A stretch of 64,000 nt of DNA, taken from positions 10,820,386 to 10,884,385 of the forward strand of contig NC_087063.1 of NCBI RefSeq assembly GCF_963678635.1. Direction: 5' to 3'. The stretch comes from Symsagittifera roscoffensis. Lineage: Eukaryota > Xenacoelomorpha > Acoela > Convolutidae. Made by a program: the position numbers and the translations under genes. Below, piece by piece: positions 22,737-33,875 of the stretch (position 1 is its first letter; the number at the start of each line of letters is the position of its first letter). The notes under the pieces were generated by a model that saw only the letters and a program-made list of their open reading frames with translations, ran no database searches and was not told the DNA's origin.

Positions 22737-23046
22737 AGGCACTTAGCGTAAGTGTAAGGCATTCTCTTCGATCGCGTCAGATCGTGTAATTGATCCCCTG
22801 CCATGATAGTGTTTGAGAAAATTGATAGTGTGTGAGGACGAGCTCTCACTTGACCTCTAGCTTCAGGTCTTCCACCGCTTGACCGATTTCGGTTGCAATA
22901 ATGGTACCACATCAATGTTGTAGACGTAAGAAAACGGCTGTGAGTCACAAAAAAGAGCTTCGCTCAACAAAGTAACTCAGTTTTGAATGAAGGGAAGTCA
23001 GCGAAGCGGACTATTCTTAGCCAAGCTGGATAGCCTTTCATAGATC
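22737..23046 (+). mobile_element. tRNA-derived SINE, copy 1
   Basis: About 310 bp matching the reverse complement of 53685-53985 along its full length. The head (22738-22802) looks tRNA-like: an A-box-like TAGCGTAAGTG and a B-box-like GTAATTGATCCCCTGCC. The body contains conserved GAGCTCTCACTTGACCTCT, GACCGATTTCGGTTGCAAT and CTCAACAAAGTAACTCAG blocks. No target duplication or clear tail was identified. Minus-strand frames through it are not genes. Confidence 0.75.
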
Positions 23047-23450
23047 TTCTGCAAATCGCAAAAACCACAAGTTTTGTTATTATTTTAAAAGTACTTTTTC
23101 TTTGGGGATCGAGAACTGAGGCTTTTAGTTTTTTTCTTGAGAGTGTGTTGAAAGGCAGAAATTTCCACACAATCTGTATGTGAAAATATGAAAAGTTAAT
23201 GGGTTTTTCATGATCTTCTTCTAAGTATACGACAACTTTCCGGCTAAAACAAAATTCTCTAACCAGTGCACTTCCCATGCAGGCAGCACACTGTGACCCG
23301 ACCACAGTTTTTGCTGTAAAAAAATGGATCTCCTTATCTATGTCCGCTATTAGTATCTAGTAGCGATTTGCCGCCACTTTAATGAACTACTTCAACTGTT
23401 AAGCTAATCGAATGGTGTACCTCCCAGGTTGACCTCCATAGACCAAAAAT

Positions 23451-24180
23451 GCTAATCATACAATTCCATAAACTAAATCTATGAAAAAATGCTAGTCATA
23501 CAATTTTCATACATTTTGCTAAAATGGTGTCATTGTACTTACAAACAACTTTTCTCTTGTTTTGGCAAAAAATTCGGTGTATCGTACTAAATAAAAAATA
23601 AAAACTTTTTGTCAAAAAAAAATACTAGTCATACAATTTCCATATATGGAAAATGTATGACTAGCGGTTTTTGAAATTGTCCCCCAAAAAATTTTTTTGT
23701 GTTTTTTCCACCGCAAATTGATTTTCGTACTCGAACAAACATTTTAGATGTACTAATATTGGTTTTTTTTCCTCTTCTCTTCATAACTTTTATCAAAAAC
23801 GCTTAAAATTCCTCTTTCTTTTGTATGACATGTTTTTGTATGCCTTGATCAATGTCTGGTAGTTTAAAAACTCAAATTTTAGAAATAATCAAATTTGTGT
23901 GAGACAGAATTTAAACATTTCAGGCTGTTTTCAATGCATTTGTAAAGCAAGACAGCCAAACCGTTGGTTTCTACGTTTGGGTAACCAAGGTTTATGCCAT
24001 TTGTGTTCGGTTACGAACACAACCAAGAAATTTTGAGAAATTAAAATGTAAAAAATCAATGTTTTTTGTTTATGGAAAAATGCTAGTCATACAATTTCCA
24101 TTTATGAAAAAATACTAGTCATAGACCTTTCATGCAACTTTCTGTACTTATGGAATTGCATGAAAAGTGTATGATTGGCT
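23451..24180. mobile_element. Repeat H, CTAGTCATACAATTTCCAT family
   Basis: The ends GCTAATCATACA and the inverted TGTATGATTGGC suggest short terminal inverted repeats. Inside, ACTAGTCATACAATTTCCAT-like blocks recur at about 23492, 23624, 24070 and 24114. At 23624-23664 the block is joined to its complement to form a palindrome around CCATATATGG. No coding frame. Confidence 0.5.
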
Positions 24181-24728
24181 AAAACTTGACTAGGGACAGT
24201 CATCTAAAAGCAAAAATCATACTTTTCAGATTTTCTTTTTTTCTTTTTTTTTGCTATGCTGTTAATGTGAAATTTCGACGTCTTATTCCAAAATTTTGCG
24301 GGCAGGCAGCTAAGACTTGCCGAGGGACCTAACTGAGACAGTCAAAAATAATTAAATCGAAAATTTATCAAATTTATTTTTCGGATTTTTTTTCGGATTC
24401 CAAACTTTTGCTTTCTTTTGAGGGAGTTTAGGGTAAGCTTCATGAACCACTTAACGATTTTTAAGCATTGAAACAAATTTTCAATAACCTTGAAACTGTA
24501 CTGACTAATTTTTCATCCGTGCGGCAATAAAAAATGTCGCAATTCAACCCTTTAATGTTGCAATTCAACCCAACTATAGAAAATAGGATGTTACGTCCAT
24601 CAATTATCAGTTTCCATGGAAGACATAACTTTCATATGACTTAAAACTACAAGCACATCTGTCTAATGTTTATTGTATTACCTGAAAAGTAAACGCAATT
24701 CCTTCTGCTGAAACGGATATAGGAACAG
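24181..24728. other. AT-rich spacer
   Basis: No gene or recognised repeat seen. Confidence 0.4.
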
Positions 24729-24990
24729 GAGTTTCAGCTTAAATCACAGATGATGTCGACAGTAATTCACAAAAATTTTTAAACTGAGCTCGTCAAAAAT
24801 AGTGGAATTTCCCGCTTAATTGACAGATGATGTCGATAGTAATCAACATATATTTTTAAACTGAGTCCGTCAAAAAGAGCGGAAGTTCCAGCTTAATTCA
24901 CAGATGATGTCGACAATAATTCTTCAGAAATTTTAAAATTGTGTCCGTAAAAAGAGCGGATTTTCCTGCTTAAATCATGGATGATGTCGA
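24729..24990. repeat. 77-bp tandem repeat, about 3.3 copies
   Basis: CAGATGATGTCGA-type words start units at 24747, 24824, 24901 and, mutated, about 24976 (spacings 77, 77, 75). Each unit continues with AAACTGAGTCCGTCAAAAAG and CAGCTTAATTCA variants. A minus-strand frame crossing it is incidental. Confidence 0.8.
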
Positions 24991-25228
24991 GCCAAATTGG
25001 GAGTTTGATAAAATTATATGCAGTAGGAATGCAACTAAAACGGAAAAATCTGCTCACTCTTTTTCTAACATCTTTTCTCATATTTTTATTCCAAAAATTT
25101 TGCGTTCTGTAAAAAAAACACTAAGTAAAGTTTTGCGCTCTGTAAAAACTTTAAGTATGAAAAAATAAGTTTCCTGAAGTTTTATCAGTTTGTAACCGCT
25201 TGATCGAAGTTTGAAGTGTTAATTGAGT

Positions 25229-25656
25229 CAGGGGCGGATCTAGGATTTTCTCGAATGGGGGGAGGGGGCGGATTTTCAACTAAATTTTGAGGTCTACCAA
25301 AGTGATTTCCTGAGCTCTCCCAGATCACTATTTTGACCAAATTTTGACCCCATTTTGACCAAAATTGCTGCGCCGCAGGCATATTTTTGAAAAAAAAAAC
25401 AGCCCACAAAAGGTTTTTTTAGGCTTTTTTTGGAAAATGTTGACGTTGACCAAAAAATCGCGTTTTTTCGGCGCGCGTTCCCCCCTCAAAATTTGTATGT
25501 TTTGGCGCCAAAGGCGCTTTTAGAAAAACTGAAGGGTCAGTCAGCCAAAATTAAATATCTTAAAATGATACAAAGGGGGTATCCTTTAGATTGGTAGGGG
25601 GTCGAATCCCTGAGGGGGCATCCTCCCTCACCGCCCTCCTCATAAATCCGCAGATG
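25229..25656 (+). mobile_element. hAT-like miniature element B with perfect target duplication
   Basis: Starts CAGGGGCGGATCTAGGATTT and ends AAATCCGCAGATG, with the terminus slightly mutated. It is flanked by a perfect 8-bp duplication AATTGAGT at 25221-25228 and 25657-25664. Internal blocks match the copy at 21589. No transposase frame. Confidence 0.88.
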
Positions 25657-25824
25657 AATTGAGTATAGATTGACATAATTGTTGAATCTGCGACTATAAA
25701 AACTGATCCATTCATTTTTGTTATCTGAATTGGACTGAGAAACGAAAAATTAGTTCGATTTTGCCGAAATTCAATTAAAAACCATTGGAAACATTTTCTT
25801 TGCTCCGTAACCAAGATTGGATGG

Positions 25825-26216
25825 TTACGCCCCTTTTGAATACGCCCCTTCCCATGGGATACGCCCCGTCCCTCAGGGATTCGACCCCTTGCCGACCCAA
25901 AAGGTCCATCCCCTTTGTACAGTTTTGAGAAATCGATTTTGGCAACGTAACTTAAAAAATGTCTAAGAGCGCCTTTGGCGCCAATACATGCTAATTTTGA
26001 GGAAGGGAACGCGCGCCGAAAAAACGCGGTTTTTGTACTTAAAATTTTCTAACAGGTGCAAAAAAAACGCATATTTTGGTCTGTTTTTTTTTTAATTTTT
26101 TGCCTTGTCTTTTTTTAGGGCTTTGGGAGAGCTCAGAAAATCAATTTGGTCGACCTAAATAAAGACAACATTTTTGAAAATACGCCACCATCGAGAAAAT
26201 CCTAGATCCGCCCCTG
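25825..26216 (-). mobile_element. hAT-like miniature element B, inverted copy
   Basis: Reads in the opposite direction to its neighbour: TACGCCCC, GGGATTCGACCCCTTGCCG and GCGCCTTTGGCGCCAATA, ending at TCCTAGATCCGCCCCTG (26216). The left terminus is not recognisable, so the copy is truncated or mutated there. Confidence 0.75.
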
Positions 26217-27186
26217 CTCAACTACATATGATATTTTTAGCTAGCTTTCTTGCCATGGTGTTGTAAGCTTCATACTATGGTTAAAATTTTAAAAGAATTA
26301 TTGCCGAAGATTTTAAAAGATTATTGCCAATTTGGCTAATTTGGGTTCATGAACTATATTTCGAGCTATTTAAGCATAAGCGGCGATTAAATTTGTGCCA
26401 ACTTGAATTGAGGCAAGCAATTTTCTCTCATTTATGAGTTACCAGGCTCAAATTTTGTATAAACAGAGCGTGAGGAGGTGTTTTTGTGTGTGTTTAGGTA
26501 TGGTGGTATTAAGTGAGGAAAAAATGAAAAGAAAATTTAAGTTTCGATTTTTTTCGATTATTTTTTTTCAATTTTTTTCATTTACTTTACACGGCAGCCG
26601 GAACGCGAAGGTTTTGCCGTGTTTTGAGCAGTTTTTTTTGATATTTTTTTGAGCAAGAACGTGAAGGGGGTGAAATCATCCACAATATGGACTGGGGAAA
26701 CAGAAATGTCTGCAATTATCTTAACATGACTTTTAGTTACACTATGAAAAGCACGTGTTTTTTTTTAACGAGAGAAGCAACATTGTCTGATGAAATTAAA
26801 AACTCAGTTCTGACCAGTCTACAATATATAAATCGGCCAATTTTTAAATTCATGGGCAGTTTTTTGGAACATGCGTAAGCGAGACAAATTCAAGCAATTC
26901 AGACAAACAATCAATAACGATGAACAAAAGTGCTCGTTTATCAGGGCAAAGCCCTGATTATTCTGACTGCGCCTTGTCTATTCTCTATTATTTTTACTCA
27001 AAAAAATTTGATATACTACATAATTGGTTGTGGCAATATCAAATTCATGTGCTAAGATTTCATTAAAATTAGTAAAACGAGCTTAAGTTGGCCTCAGTTC
27101 AATTTGGATTAGTTATGAGGAGTGCAAATAATTTGCAACGAATGAAAAATTTGCGCATTGAACTATCAAAGTATTATTTATGCAGC
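26217..27186. mobile_element. Diverged element A remnants
   Basis: The segment near 26285-26400 (AATTTGGCTAATTTGGG, GCATAAGCGGCGATTAAATT) resembles the middle of A. At 26932-26977 the hairpin end TCAGGGCAAAGCCCTGA is intact in forward orientation. Plus-strand frames at 26434 and 26687 lie in this debris and are not called. Confidence 0.5.
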
Positions 27187-27483
27187 GATGCTATCCGAAG
27201 TTTAATCTAGAACAAGCATACCTGCTTGGCGGCATAAAAAGTTTCGGATCGATGCCCATACTTATCGACGATAGCCATACTGTAAAATCGATCTGAATAT
27301 AAAAAACCTTAGGAATATTTTTTTGTCGTTGTTTGGAAAGGTGGAGCAATAACAAACTGAAAAACTTTGTCAATATGTAGTAGGTCATTAGCGATTTCCT
27401 ATTCCAAAGGAACGAACTTTTGGACTTTTTGAGGGGAACTTATACGGGGACCTTATACGGAGACCTTCCTTTACACCCGTTCT

Positions 27484-28101
27484 TTACGAGGCCAAACTGT
27501 GCATTCAGTGCATTTTAAACGGATTCCGCAACAGTCCAAAGTCAGATTTTTTGCAACTTATCTTTGATCTTCGTTGCTGTTTTGGATTCGACAAACAAAG
27601 ACCTATAACAATGTACCGCTCAAAATTGCTCCAAAAATAGGCAAAATTGTGGAATCCGCAACTGTATTTGCCAAATCCAGAACTGTTTATGGAATCCTCA
27701 AACAAATAATAAGACCTGCGTATAGTTACGTTGAGCTGCTGTGGAATCCGCAACTGTAAGCAGAATTCGCAAATTGTAAGTGGAATCCGCATTTTGTTTG
27801 CGGACGCCACTTAGATTTTTGGATTCCACTTACATTTTGCGATTCCACCTACATTTTGCGGAATCCATTTACAGTTCCGGAATCCAGAACAACTAGCTTT
27901 TTTTGCTTGTTGCGGAATCCGCGAAAAAATTAAATGAGCCGGCAAGTTATACGTTACAGGTATTTGTACGCGGAATCCACGAAACTTTTGTGAGTTGTAT
28001 CCACTTAAATTTTGGATTAAATTTAAAAACTTGTCTCTAGAATACAGGAACATACAGACTCAAAATTGCGCACCTATCCAGTGGACAGTTTGGCCTCGTA
28101 A
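27484..28101. mobile_element. TIR element C, full-length copy 1
   Basis: Bounded by TTACGAGGCCAAACTGTGCA and the inverted CAGTTTGGCCTCGTAA. The interior is packed with about a dozen short modules of the form GGAATCCGCA or its complement, often joined by TGTAAGTG, in both orientations. No transposase is encoded. Superfamily uncertain. Confidence 0.75.
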
Positions 28102-28378
28102 TGGTTTCACGATATTTTTCTGATTGTAGTAAGTTTCCTTCAAAGAATGCACTAATTAATTCAAAATTCACAAAATCTTGTACGAATACTACACAAGAAT
28201 AGCCGTTTGCTATGTCCCATATTATAGCCCATAGCCTGATAACAAAAAAGTTTCATTTGCTTTTGTGACTTTTTGAGAAAGAATGGCTGCAACATGTCGG
28301 GTGACAACACTAGGAGTTTGTGTTCTTGTTAATCAATAGAATTGCAAAATTGGAGTATTAAACATTTTTTCATCATAT

Positions 28379-28639
28379 ATGTTATTCCAAAAATTTACAT
28401 TTTTGATAAGTTTTAGGGTGCGGTTCTTGGATGATTATCAAGCTTATCAAAGTCATGAAAGGTTATCAAGTATTACCCAATCAAATCTAGAAGATGTGGT
28501 ATCTAGATTTGCATATAAAAATTTACCTCGAGTTCAAGGTCCACATCTTCATTTGTCAGTACTATATACAATGGAAATGTACGACCAGCAATTATTATGC
28601 CGTAAAAGGTATACTTTTAAATTTGTGAAGAGTATTTGA
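28379..28639 (+). CDS. 86-aa ORF or exon in duplication unit 1
   Basis: I do not recognise the family. The frame has a true ATG and stops at 28637-28639. Residues 13-75 read as convincing globular protein (for example NLEDVVSRFAYKNLPRVQG). An AG at 28415-28416 and a GT at 28609-28610 would make a 192-bp exon in phase 2 at both ends, so it may be an internal exon rather than a complete small gene. The duplicate in unit 2 is broken, which shows that at least one copy is dispensable. Confidence 0.45.
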   Translation: MLFQKFTFLISFRVRFLDDYQAYQSHERLSSITQSNLEDVVSRFAYKNLPRVQGPHLHLSVLYTMEMYDQQLLCRKRYTFKFVKSI

Positions 28640-29154
28640 CAGGCAAATCTGGCAAATACTATCTTAAACAGCCTTAGAATGCAAACTTTGATTGAATTTT
28701 CGAGAGCATTGATCTTATTCTTGAAATGAGACAAAAAAATTAAACGCATTCCGAGTAATATTTTGAGCAGAATTCGAATTTGTATTTTGCATAACTCTTT
28801 CCTTCTGCCGGTTTTTGAAGAGATGCTATCCGAAATTTAATCTAGAACAAGCATACCCGCTTGGCGGCATAAAAATTTTCGGTTGGATCGATACCTATAC
28901 TAATCAATGATAGCCATATTGTAGAATCGATCTAAATAAAAAAACCTAAGGCATATTTGTTTGTCGTTGTTTGGAAAGGTGGGGCAATAAGAAACTGAAA
29001 AATTTTATCAATATGTAGTAGGTCATTAACGATTTCTTATTAGACAGGGACGAACTTATTCGTGATATGAGAGCAAAATTTCTTCATCTTTGGGTGAACC
29101 TTTTGACGGGACCTTATACGGGGACCTTCCTTTACACCCGTTCTTTACGAGGCC

Positions 29155-29782
29155 AAACTGTGCATTCAGTGCATTGTAAACGGATTCCGCAACAGTCCAA
29201 AATCAGATTTGGCGCAAAATCCGCAAGATTGCTACTTACCTTTGATCTTCGTTGCTGTTTTGGATTCGACAGACAAATACCTATAACAATGTACCACTCA
29301 ACATTGCTCCAAAAATAGGCGAAATTGTGGAATCCTCAAATGTATTTGCCGAATCCAGAACTGTTTATGGAATCCACAAACAAATAATAAGACATGCGTA
29401 TAGTTACGTTGAGCTGCTGTGGAATCCGCAACTGTAAGCAGAATTCGCAAATTGTAAGTGGAATCCGCATTTTGTTTGCGGACCACACTTAGATTTTTGG
29501 ATTCCACTTACATTTTGCGGATTCCAACTACATTTTGCGGAATCCATTTACAGTTCCGGAATCCAGAACAACTAGTTTTTTTTGCTTGTTGCGGAATCCG
29601 CAAAAAAAAAACAAATGAGCCGGCAAGTTATACGTTACAGGTATTTGTACGCGGAATCCACGAAACTTTTGTAAGTGGTGTCCACTTAAATTTTGGCTTA
29701 AATTTAAAAACTTGTCTCTAGAATACAGGAACATACAGACTCAAAATTGCGCACCTATCCAGTGGACAGTTTGGTATCGTAA
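29155..29782. mobile_element. TIR element C, full-length copy 2
   Basis: The same element as at 27484, carried by the tandem duplication. The right end is mutated to GGTATCGTAA. About 13 GGAATCC-type modules remain, in both orientations. Confidence 0.75.
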
Positions 29783-29999
29783 TGTTTTTACGATATTTTT
29801 CTGATTGTAGCAAGTTTCCTTCAAAAAATGCTATGTCCCATATTATAGCCCATAGCCTGATAACAAAAAAATTTCTTTTGCTTTTGTGACTTTTTGAGAA
29901 AGAACGGCTGCAACATGTCGGGTGACAACACTAGGAGTTTGAGCTCTTATTAATCAATAGAATTGCAAAATTGGAGTATTAAACATTTTTTCATCATAT

Positions 30000-30262
30000 A
30001 TGTTATTCCAAAAATTTACATTTTTGATAAGTTTTAGGGTGCGGTTCTTGGATGATTATCAAGCTTATCAAAGTCAGGAAAGGTTATCAAGTATTACCCA
30101 ATCAAATCTAGAAGATGTGGTATCTAGATTTGCATGAAAAAAATAAACCTCGAGTTCAAGGTCCACATCTTCATTTGTCAGTACTATATAAAATGGAAAT
30201 ATACGATCAGCAATTATTATGCCGTAGAAGGTATACTTTTAAATTTGTGAAGAGTTTTTGAC
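30000..30262 (+). pseudogene. Broken copy of the 86-aa ORF
   Basis: Aligns with 28379-28639. It keeps the ATG and the first 45 codons, then has TGA at 30135-30137 and a one-base insertion just after it. The downstream protein-like sequence survives in a shifted frame. Several substitutions are non-synonymous. Confidence 0.6.
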
Positions 30263-30602
30263 AGGCAAATCTAGCAAATGCTATCTTAAACAGCCTTAGA
30301 ATGCAAACTTTGATTGAATTGTTGAGAGCAGTGATCTTATTCTTGAATAGAGACAAAAAAAATTAAACTCTAGCTCATTCCGAGTAATATTTTGAGTAGA
30401 ATTCGAATTTGTTTTTTGCATAACTCTTTCCTACAGATTTGGACCTACTGCCGGTTTTTTGAGCGGAAATCTGAGCAGAAATAAAAAAAATCTAAATCTT
30501 AATCAAAAATACGGCACCGGCTCCCCGTAAAGAGCTGATCAATTCTTATAGTTGTTCTTTTCGTCGTGAATAAACGTTACTACAAAAATAAAATTTTATA
30601 CC

Positions 30603-30817
30603 ATGTTTTTTTTCTGTTTAGGTAAGTGGCTTACTTCTATTGCATTTCTGAGCATACTGCAAGGGTCAAAGGTCATCACAGGTTAGAGTACTTTTATTAA
30701 GATTTAAACTTTAAAAGTGCCTATCTGAGACTTGCCATTGTTTTTGAAGTTTGCGTATATCACTTTTAAACCATATTGTAACCCAGATGTTCCAGCCAGA
30801 TGGTCAAAAAGTGAATG
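30603..30817 (+). CDS. Candidate 5-prime exons of a small secreted or membrane protein
   Basis: Exon 1 (30603-30681) starts at an ATG with A at -3 and encodes a classical signal peptide (MFFFCLGKWLTSIAFLSIL and on to QGSKVIT). It ends in phase 1 at an ACAG|GTTAGA donor. A 105-bp intron ends in TTGTAACCCAG. Exon 2 (30787-30817) continues in the right phase as DVPARWSKSE and ends in phase 2 at a perfect GTGAGT donor. A third piece at 30981-31002, or from 30972, would close the frame with CLAISDF and TAA. If that is right, the product is a secreted peptide of about 43 residues; otherwise further exons lie downstream. No homology was recognised. Confidence 0.45.
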
Positions 30818-31002
30818 GTGAGTGAAAAGCGCGGGTTAAAACAAAAGTCAACTTTTTTCCACTTGGATCTCAAGACACCAATACATATCAGATGAGATGA
30901 TACAAGCAATTCTGTCAACAATTCTTATTAAAATGTCAACATAAGTCTCAAACAAAAACAAGTTTGTTCAGCCTTTTTAGCCTTGCCATCTCTGACTTTT
31001 AA

Positions 31003-31199
31003 AATACAAAACGTAATTTTTTACTGTCAGATTTACTAACAAAAATAATTCAAACGAAAGTTGCTCTCCAGAAATGATCATGCAAATTTATTGACTGGCG
31101 AAACTTTTTTTTATTGGTGGTGGCAATTGGGGTATCTGGTTGTGGGGGTGGTTGAACTTTTAGTTCAAAAGTGATGTAACCGTTTAAAAAATATATACC
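31003..31199. other. Spacer between candidate gene and element A
   Basis: AT-rich. A GTGGTGGCAATTGGGG-type G-rich patch lies near 31118-31155. Nothing else seen. Confidence 0.35.
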
Positions 31200-31561
31200 A
31201 AGACTGCTATCAGGGCAAAAACTTCCGACTGTTTTTTAGGGTCTGTGGAGCAGTAATAATATGCAAAAATTAAATGTATTTAAACAAAACGAAAAAAAAA
31301 TGTTCAAAAATTCAGTTTTTTTATGAAAATTATCCCCACACACGTCATATATAATTTTAAAAAATTTTATGTTTAAACCCCAATTACTTTACAAAAAACA
31401 ATCACAGATGAAACATCTTTTCAAAATTAAGCCCTGAACAACAAGACCTTTTAAAAATATTTCAAAAATCCGTCAAAAACGGCTAGGTAAAAAGTCGAAA
31501 TTTGCCTGTAGAAAAATAAATTATTCCGTTTTTTTCGTTACGAAAGCTTGAACAAGATTCT
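31200..31561 (+). mobile_element. Element A, forward copy
   Basis: Begins CCAAGACTGCTATCAGGGC and ends CGTTACGAAAGCTTGAACAA. It lacks about 150 bp of the middle found at 1507-2056, and the terminal hairpin has partly decayed. Confidence 0.7.
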
Positions 31562-32289
31562 TGGAAACATATCCAGCCTACTTGAGGAACAAAACAATAA
31601 GTTCACATCAGCGAAAAATCGATCAGACCACACCGCTTGCATCAATCCAAAAAGGAAAACGTTGAAGCGTTAATAGAATGGATTGCGAAAATGGATCAAG
31701 TTCCCAAATATTGTGAACTAAATGCCCCAAACTGGCCAATTTTGTTTGTTTTTCAAAATCGCCCTATGAACTAGATAAACAAATTTTTCAAAACCTGAAC
31801 TCAAGACTACAAAAAAATTTGTATAAACTGAAAAAACTTGAAGTTGTGTTGAAGAAAACACAATCATTCTCGGCTTTCTTTAATCTCTCGCAATTTTATT
31901 TTCCACTTATAGAATAATGTATTAACCGTACCGAATTTCGTTGAAACTGGCATATTTGCTTATTAATCAATTCAAGGCATCAATTGTTTGGAAATATTCA
32001 TTCAAAATTAGTGGCTCGTGCATTAAATCCGTTTTTGCTAATACTTGCGTTGGGCGGATGTGAAAGACCGATTGCTCAAAAAACTTTGAGTGCTCCTATT
32101 GCAATTTAACACATTTAAACAGTCATTAATCAAAAAAATATTGATAAAGCAATAAAAAAAAAGATTTTTTCTCGAAATATTTCCCACAGTTTATTTAAAG
32201 TACAAATCATTAACTTTCGTATTGTTGTTTTAGTGCATACTTGCGGTTAAATTTTTATCCAATCCAAATTCCTCTGAAATTTTTTGTTT
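31562..32289. other. Spacer between two element A copies
   Basis: About 730 bp of AT-rich sequence lies between inward-facing A ends. No gene or recognised repeat. Confidence 0.4.
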
Positions 32290-32798
32290 CGGCTTTTGTC
32301 ACGAAAGGAATAGAATATTTGTGCTCGGGTGTTTTTTTTCTTCAGAAAATTTGACTTTTTAACTAGCACTTTTTTGACGGAATTTTTTAAATCATTCAAA
32401 AAATATTGTTGTCCTGAGCTTCAATTTTAAAATATTTGAACATTTATGAACATCATTTTTGTACAATAATAAGGGTTTAAAAATTGCCATTTTGGGCATT
32501 TTTGGGCAATTAACGAGCGATATATTTCGCGCTATTAAAACGTAAGCAGAGATTTAATCGTTCCACATTGGTTGAAGGAAGCTTGTTTTCCATTATTGAT
32601 TTGTTACCATGAGCAAAATAAAAAAAAATCTGTACTTTATATGGTGTGGAAGGATGTTTTTCATTAAAAAATTTCAAATTCAAATTGTTTTTTTATTTTA
32701 TGTTAATTAATTTAATTTTTCCTTATTTTTTTTGCTCCATAGAGTTTTAAAGGCAGTCAGAACATTCAGTGCTTTGCCCTGATGCGGATAGTTTTGTT
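32290..32798 (-). mobile_element. Element A, reverse copy
   Basis: Runs from the CACGAAAGGAATAGAATATT inner end to the terminal CAGTGCTTTGCCCTGATG and TTTTGTT, opposite in orientation to 31200-31561, forming a second inverted pair. Confidence 0.7.
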
Positions 32799-33685
32799 CA
32801 AGTTTAGGCTAAATAGTTTTCACATAGTATTGAACTTCCTGTCAAAAATGGCAGTTAAAAATTCGAAATTGATCTTAATAATGCAAAGATAGTTCTTGAT
32901 AAATTCGAGCAATGAATATTCTTGAACAGCCAATGAGAAAAACCGATTTGTTATATATCTGATTTCCTTCACACTCTGCTGATTTTTTTAAAATTGTGGT
33001 AATACAAAAACAGATAACCTAGAAACAATTTTAGAGCTTCAAAAGAGTTTTTTATTAGGTACTTGAAGTTCTGAGTTTAGAAGGTAAAGAAGCCCAAATG
33101 TTTGTACGGAGAAGCTTGTGAAGTGATTCACCAAAATTGCAGACCATTTCTGGACAAAGTTCGACGAATATTAATTTCGAAATTCTCATCAAAAACTCAT
33201 CGATTGAGGAAACTGGTCTCATAGAAAAAGAAGATCAATTGTGCGCAAAATCTTTTAACTTTTAATTTTTCTTTAAACTAGTATTAATGTTCATTTAAAG
33301 CCGTTTTTTTATTTGAGTTTTTTTCTGGGTTAACTTGGCTTGATCTCCTTCCTTTTTTCTCGTGTTTTTCTTTGTATTATTTTCTCATTAATTTTTCTGT
33401 CAATTTCTCTGGATTGATTTTGCTGTCAACTATGAAGTCGAAAAGTTTTTTTTGTGTTCTTTACTATAATGTGCTTCTTCCACAACCCAAACGACAATAG
33501 CAGCAAAAAAAATTCTGATTTTATTTTTTGGTGGACATATTTTTGTTTCAAAGTGTCTACAAAGTGTGATGGTTCCAATTCAAATCACAAGCGAGCTTTC
33601 AACTAGTTGTTTTTTTCAAATTATTCGCTGCTAGACTACTAGTGAGCAAATTATTATCTTATTTTAGAAAACAAAATAATTACTG
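32799..33685. other. AT-rich spacer
   Basis: No gene or recognised repeat seen. Confidence 0.4.
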
Positions 33686-33875
33686 TAATTGTTCCGACTT
33701 TCGTAACGAAAGTAACGGAATATTTGTGCTCAGGTGAGTTTTTTTCGTCAAACTAATTTCGACTTTTTAACTAGCCACTTTTGACGGAATTTTTTCATCA
33801 ATCAAAAAGCATTGTTGTCCTGAGCAAAAAATTGAAAAAATATTTCACCTGTGATTATTATTCGTAAAACGCTAC
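33686..33875 (-). mobile_element. Element A, reverse partial copy
   Basis: Starts at the intact inner end TTGTTCCGACTTTCGTAACG, runs for about 190 bp and stops inside the element. The hairpin end is missing. Confidence 0.7.

Larger units (their letters stand above)
27187..28821 (+). repeat. 1.64-kb tandem duplication, unit 1
   Basis: Begins GATGCTATCCGAAGTTTAAT and ends before the same sequence at 28822. It contains element C (27484-28101) and the 86-codon frame at 28379-28639. Unit 2 is highly similar across almost all of it apart from indels, including a segment of about 57 bp (near 28150) present only here. Confidence 0.88.
28822..30463 (+). repeat. 1.64-kb tandem duplication, unit 2
   Basis: Repeats unit 1 at a spacing of 1635 bp, from GATGCTATCCGAAATTTAAT to the CTGCCGGTTTTTTGAG end. 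Contains element C copy 2 and the broken ORF copy. Confidence 0.88.

Noticed and set aside
22738-22802. Stand-alone tRNA gene
   Set aside because: The tRNA-like segment has degenerate boxes and is followed by the same body in both copies, so it is a SINE head rather than a functional tRNA gene.
22964-23305. 113-codon minus-strand frame
   Set aside because: It overlaps the 3-prime part of the SINE and is not conserved in the second SINE copy.
24747-24990. CRISPR-like regular spacing
   Set aside because: The units are contiguous tandem repeats without distinct unique spacers, in a eukaryotic context.
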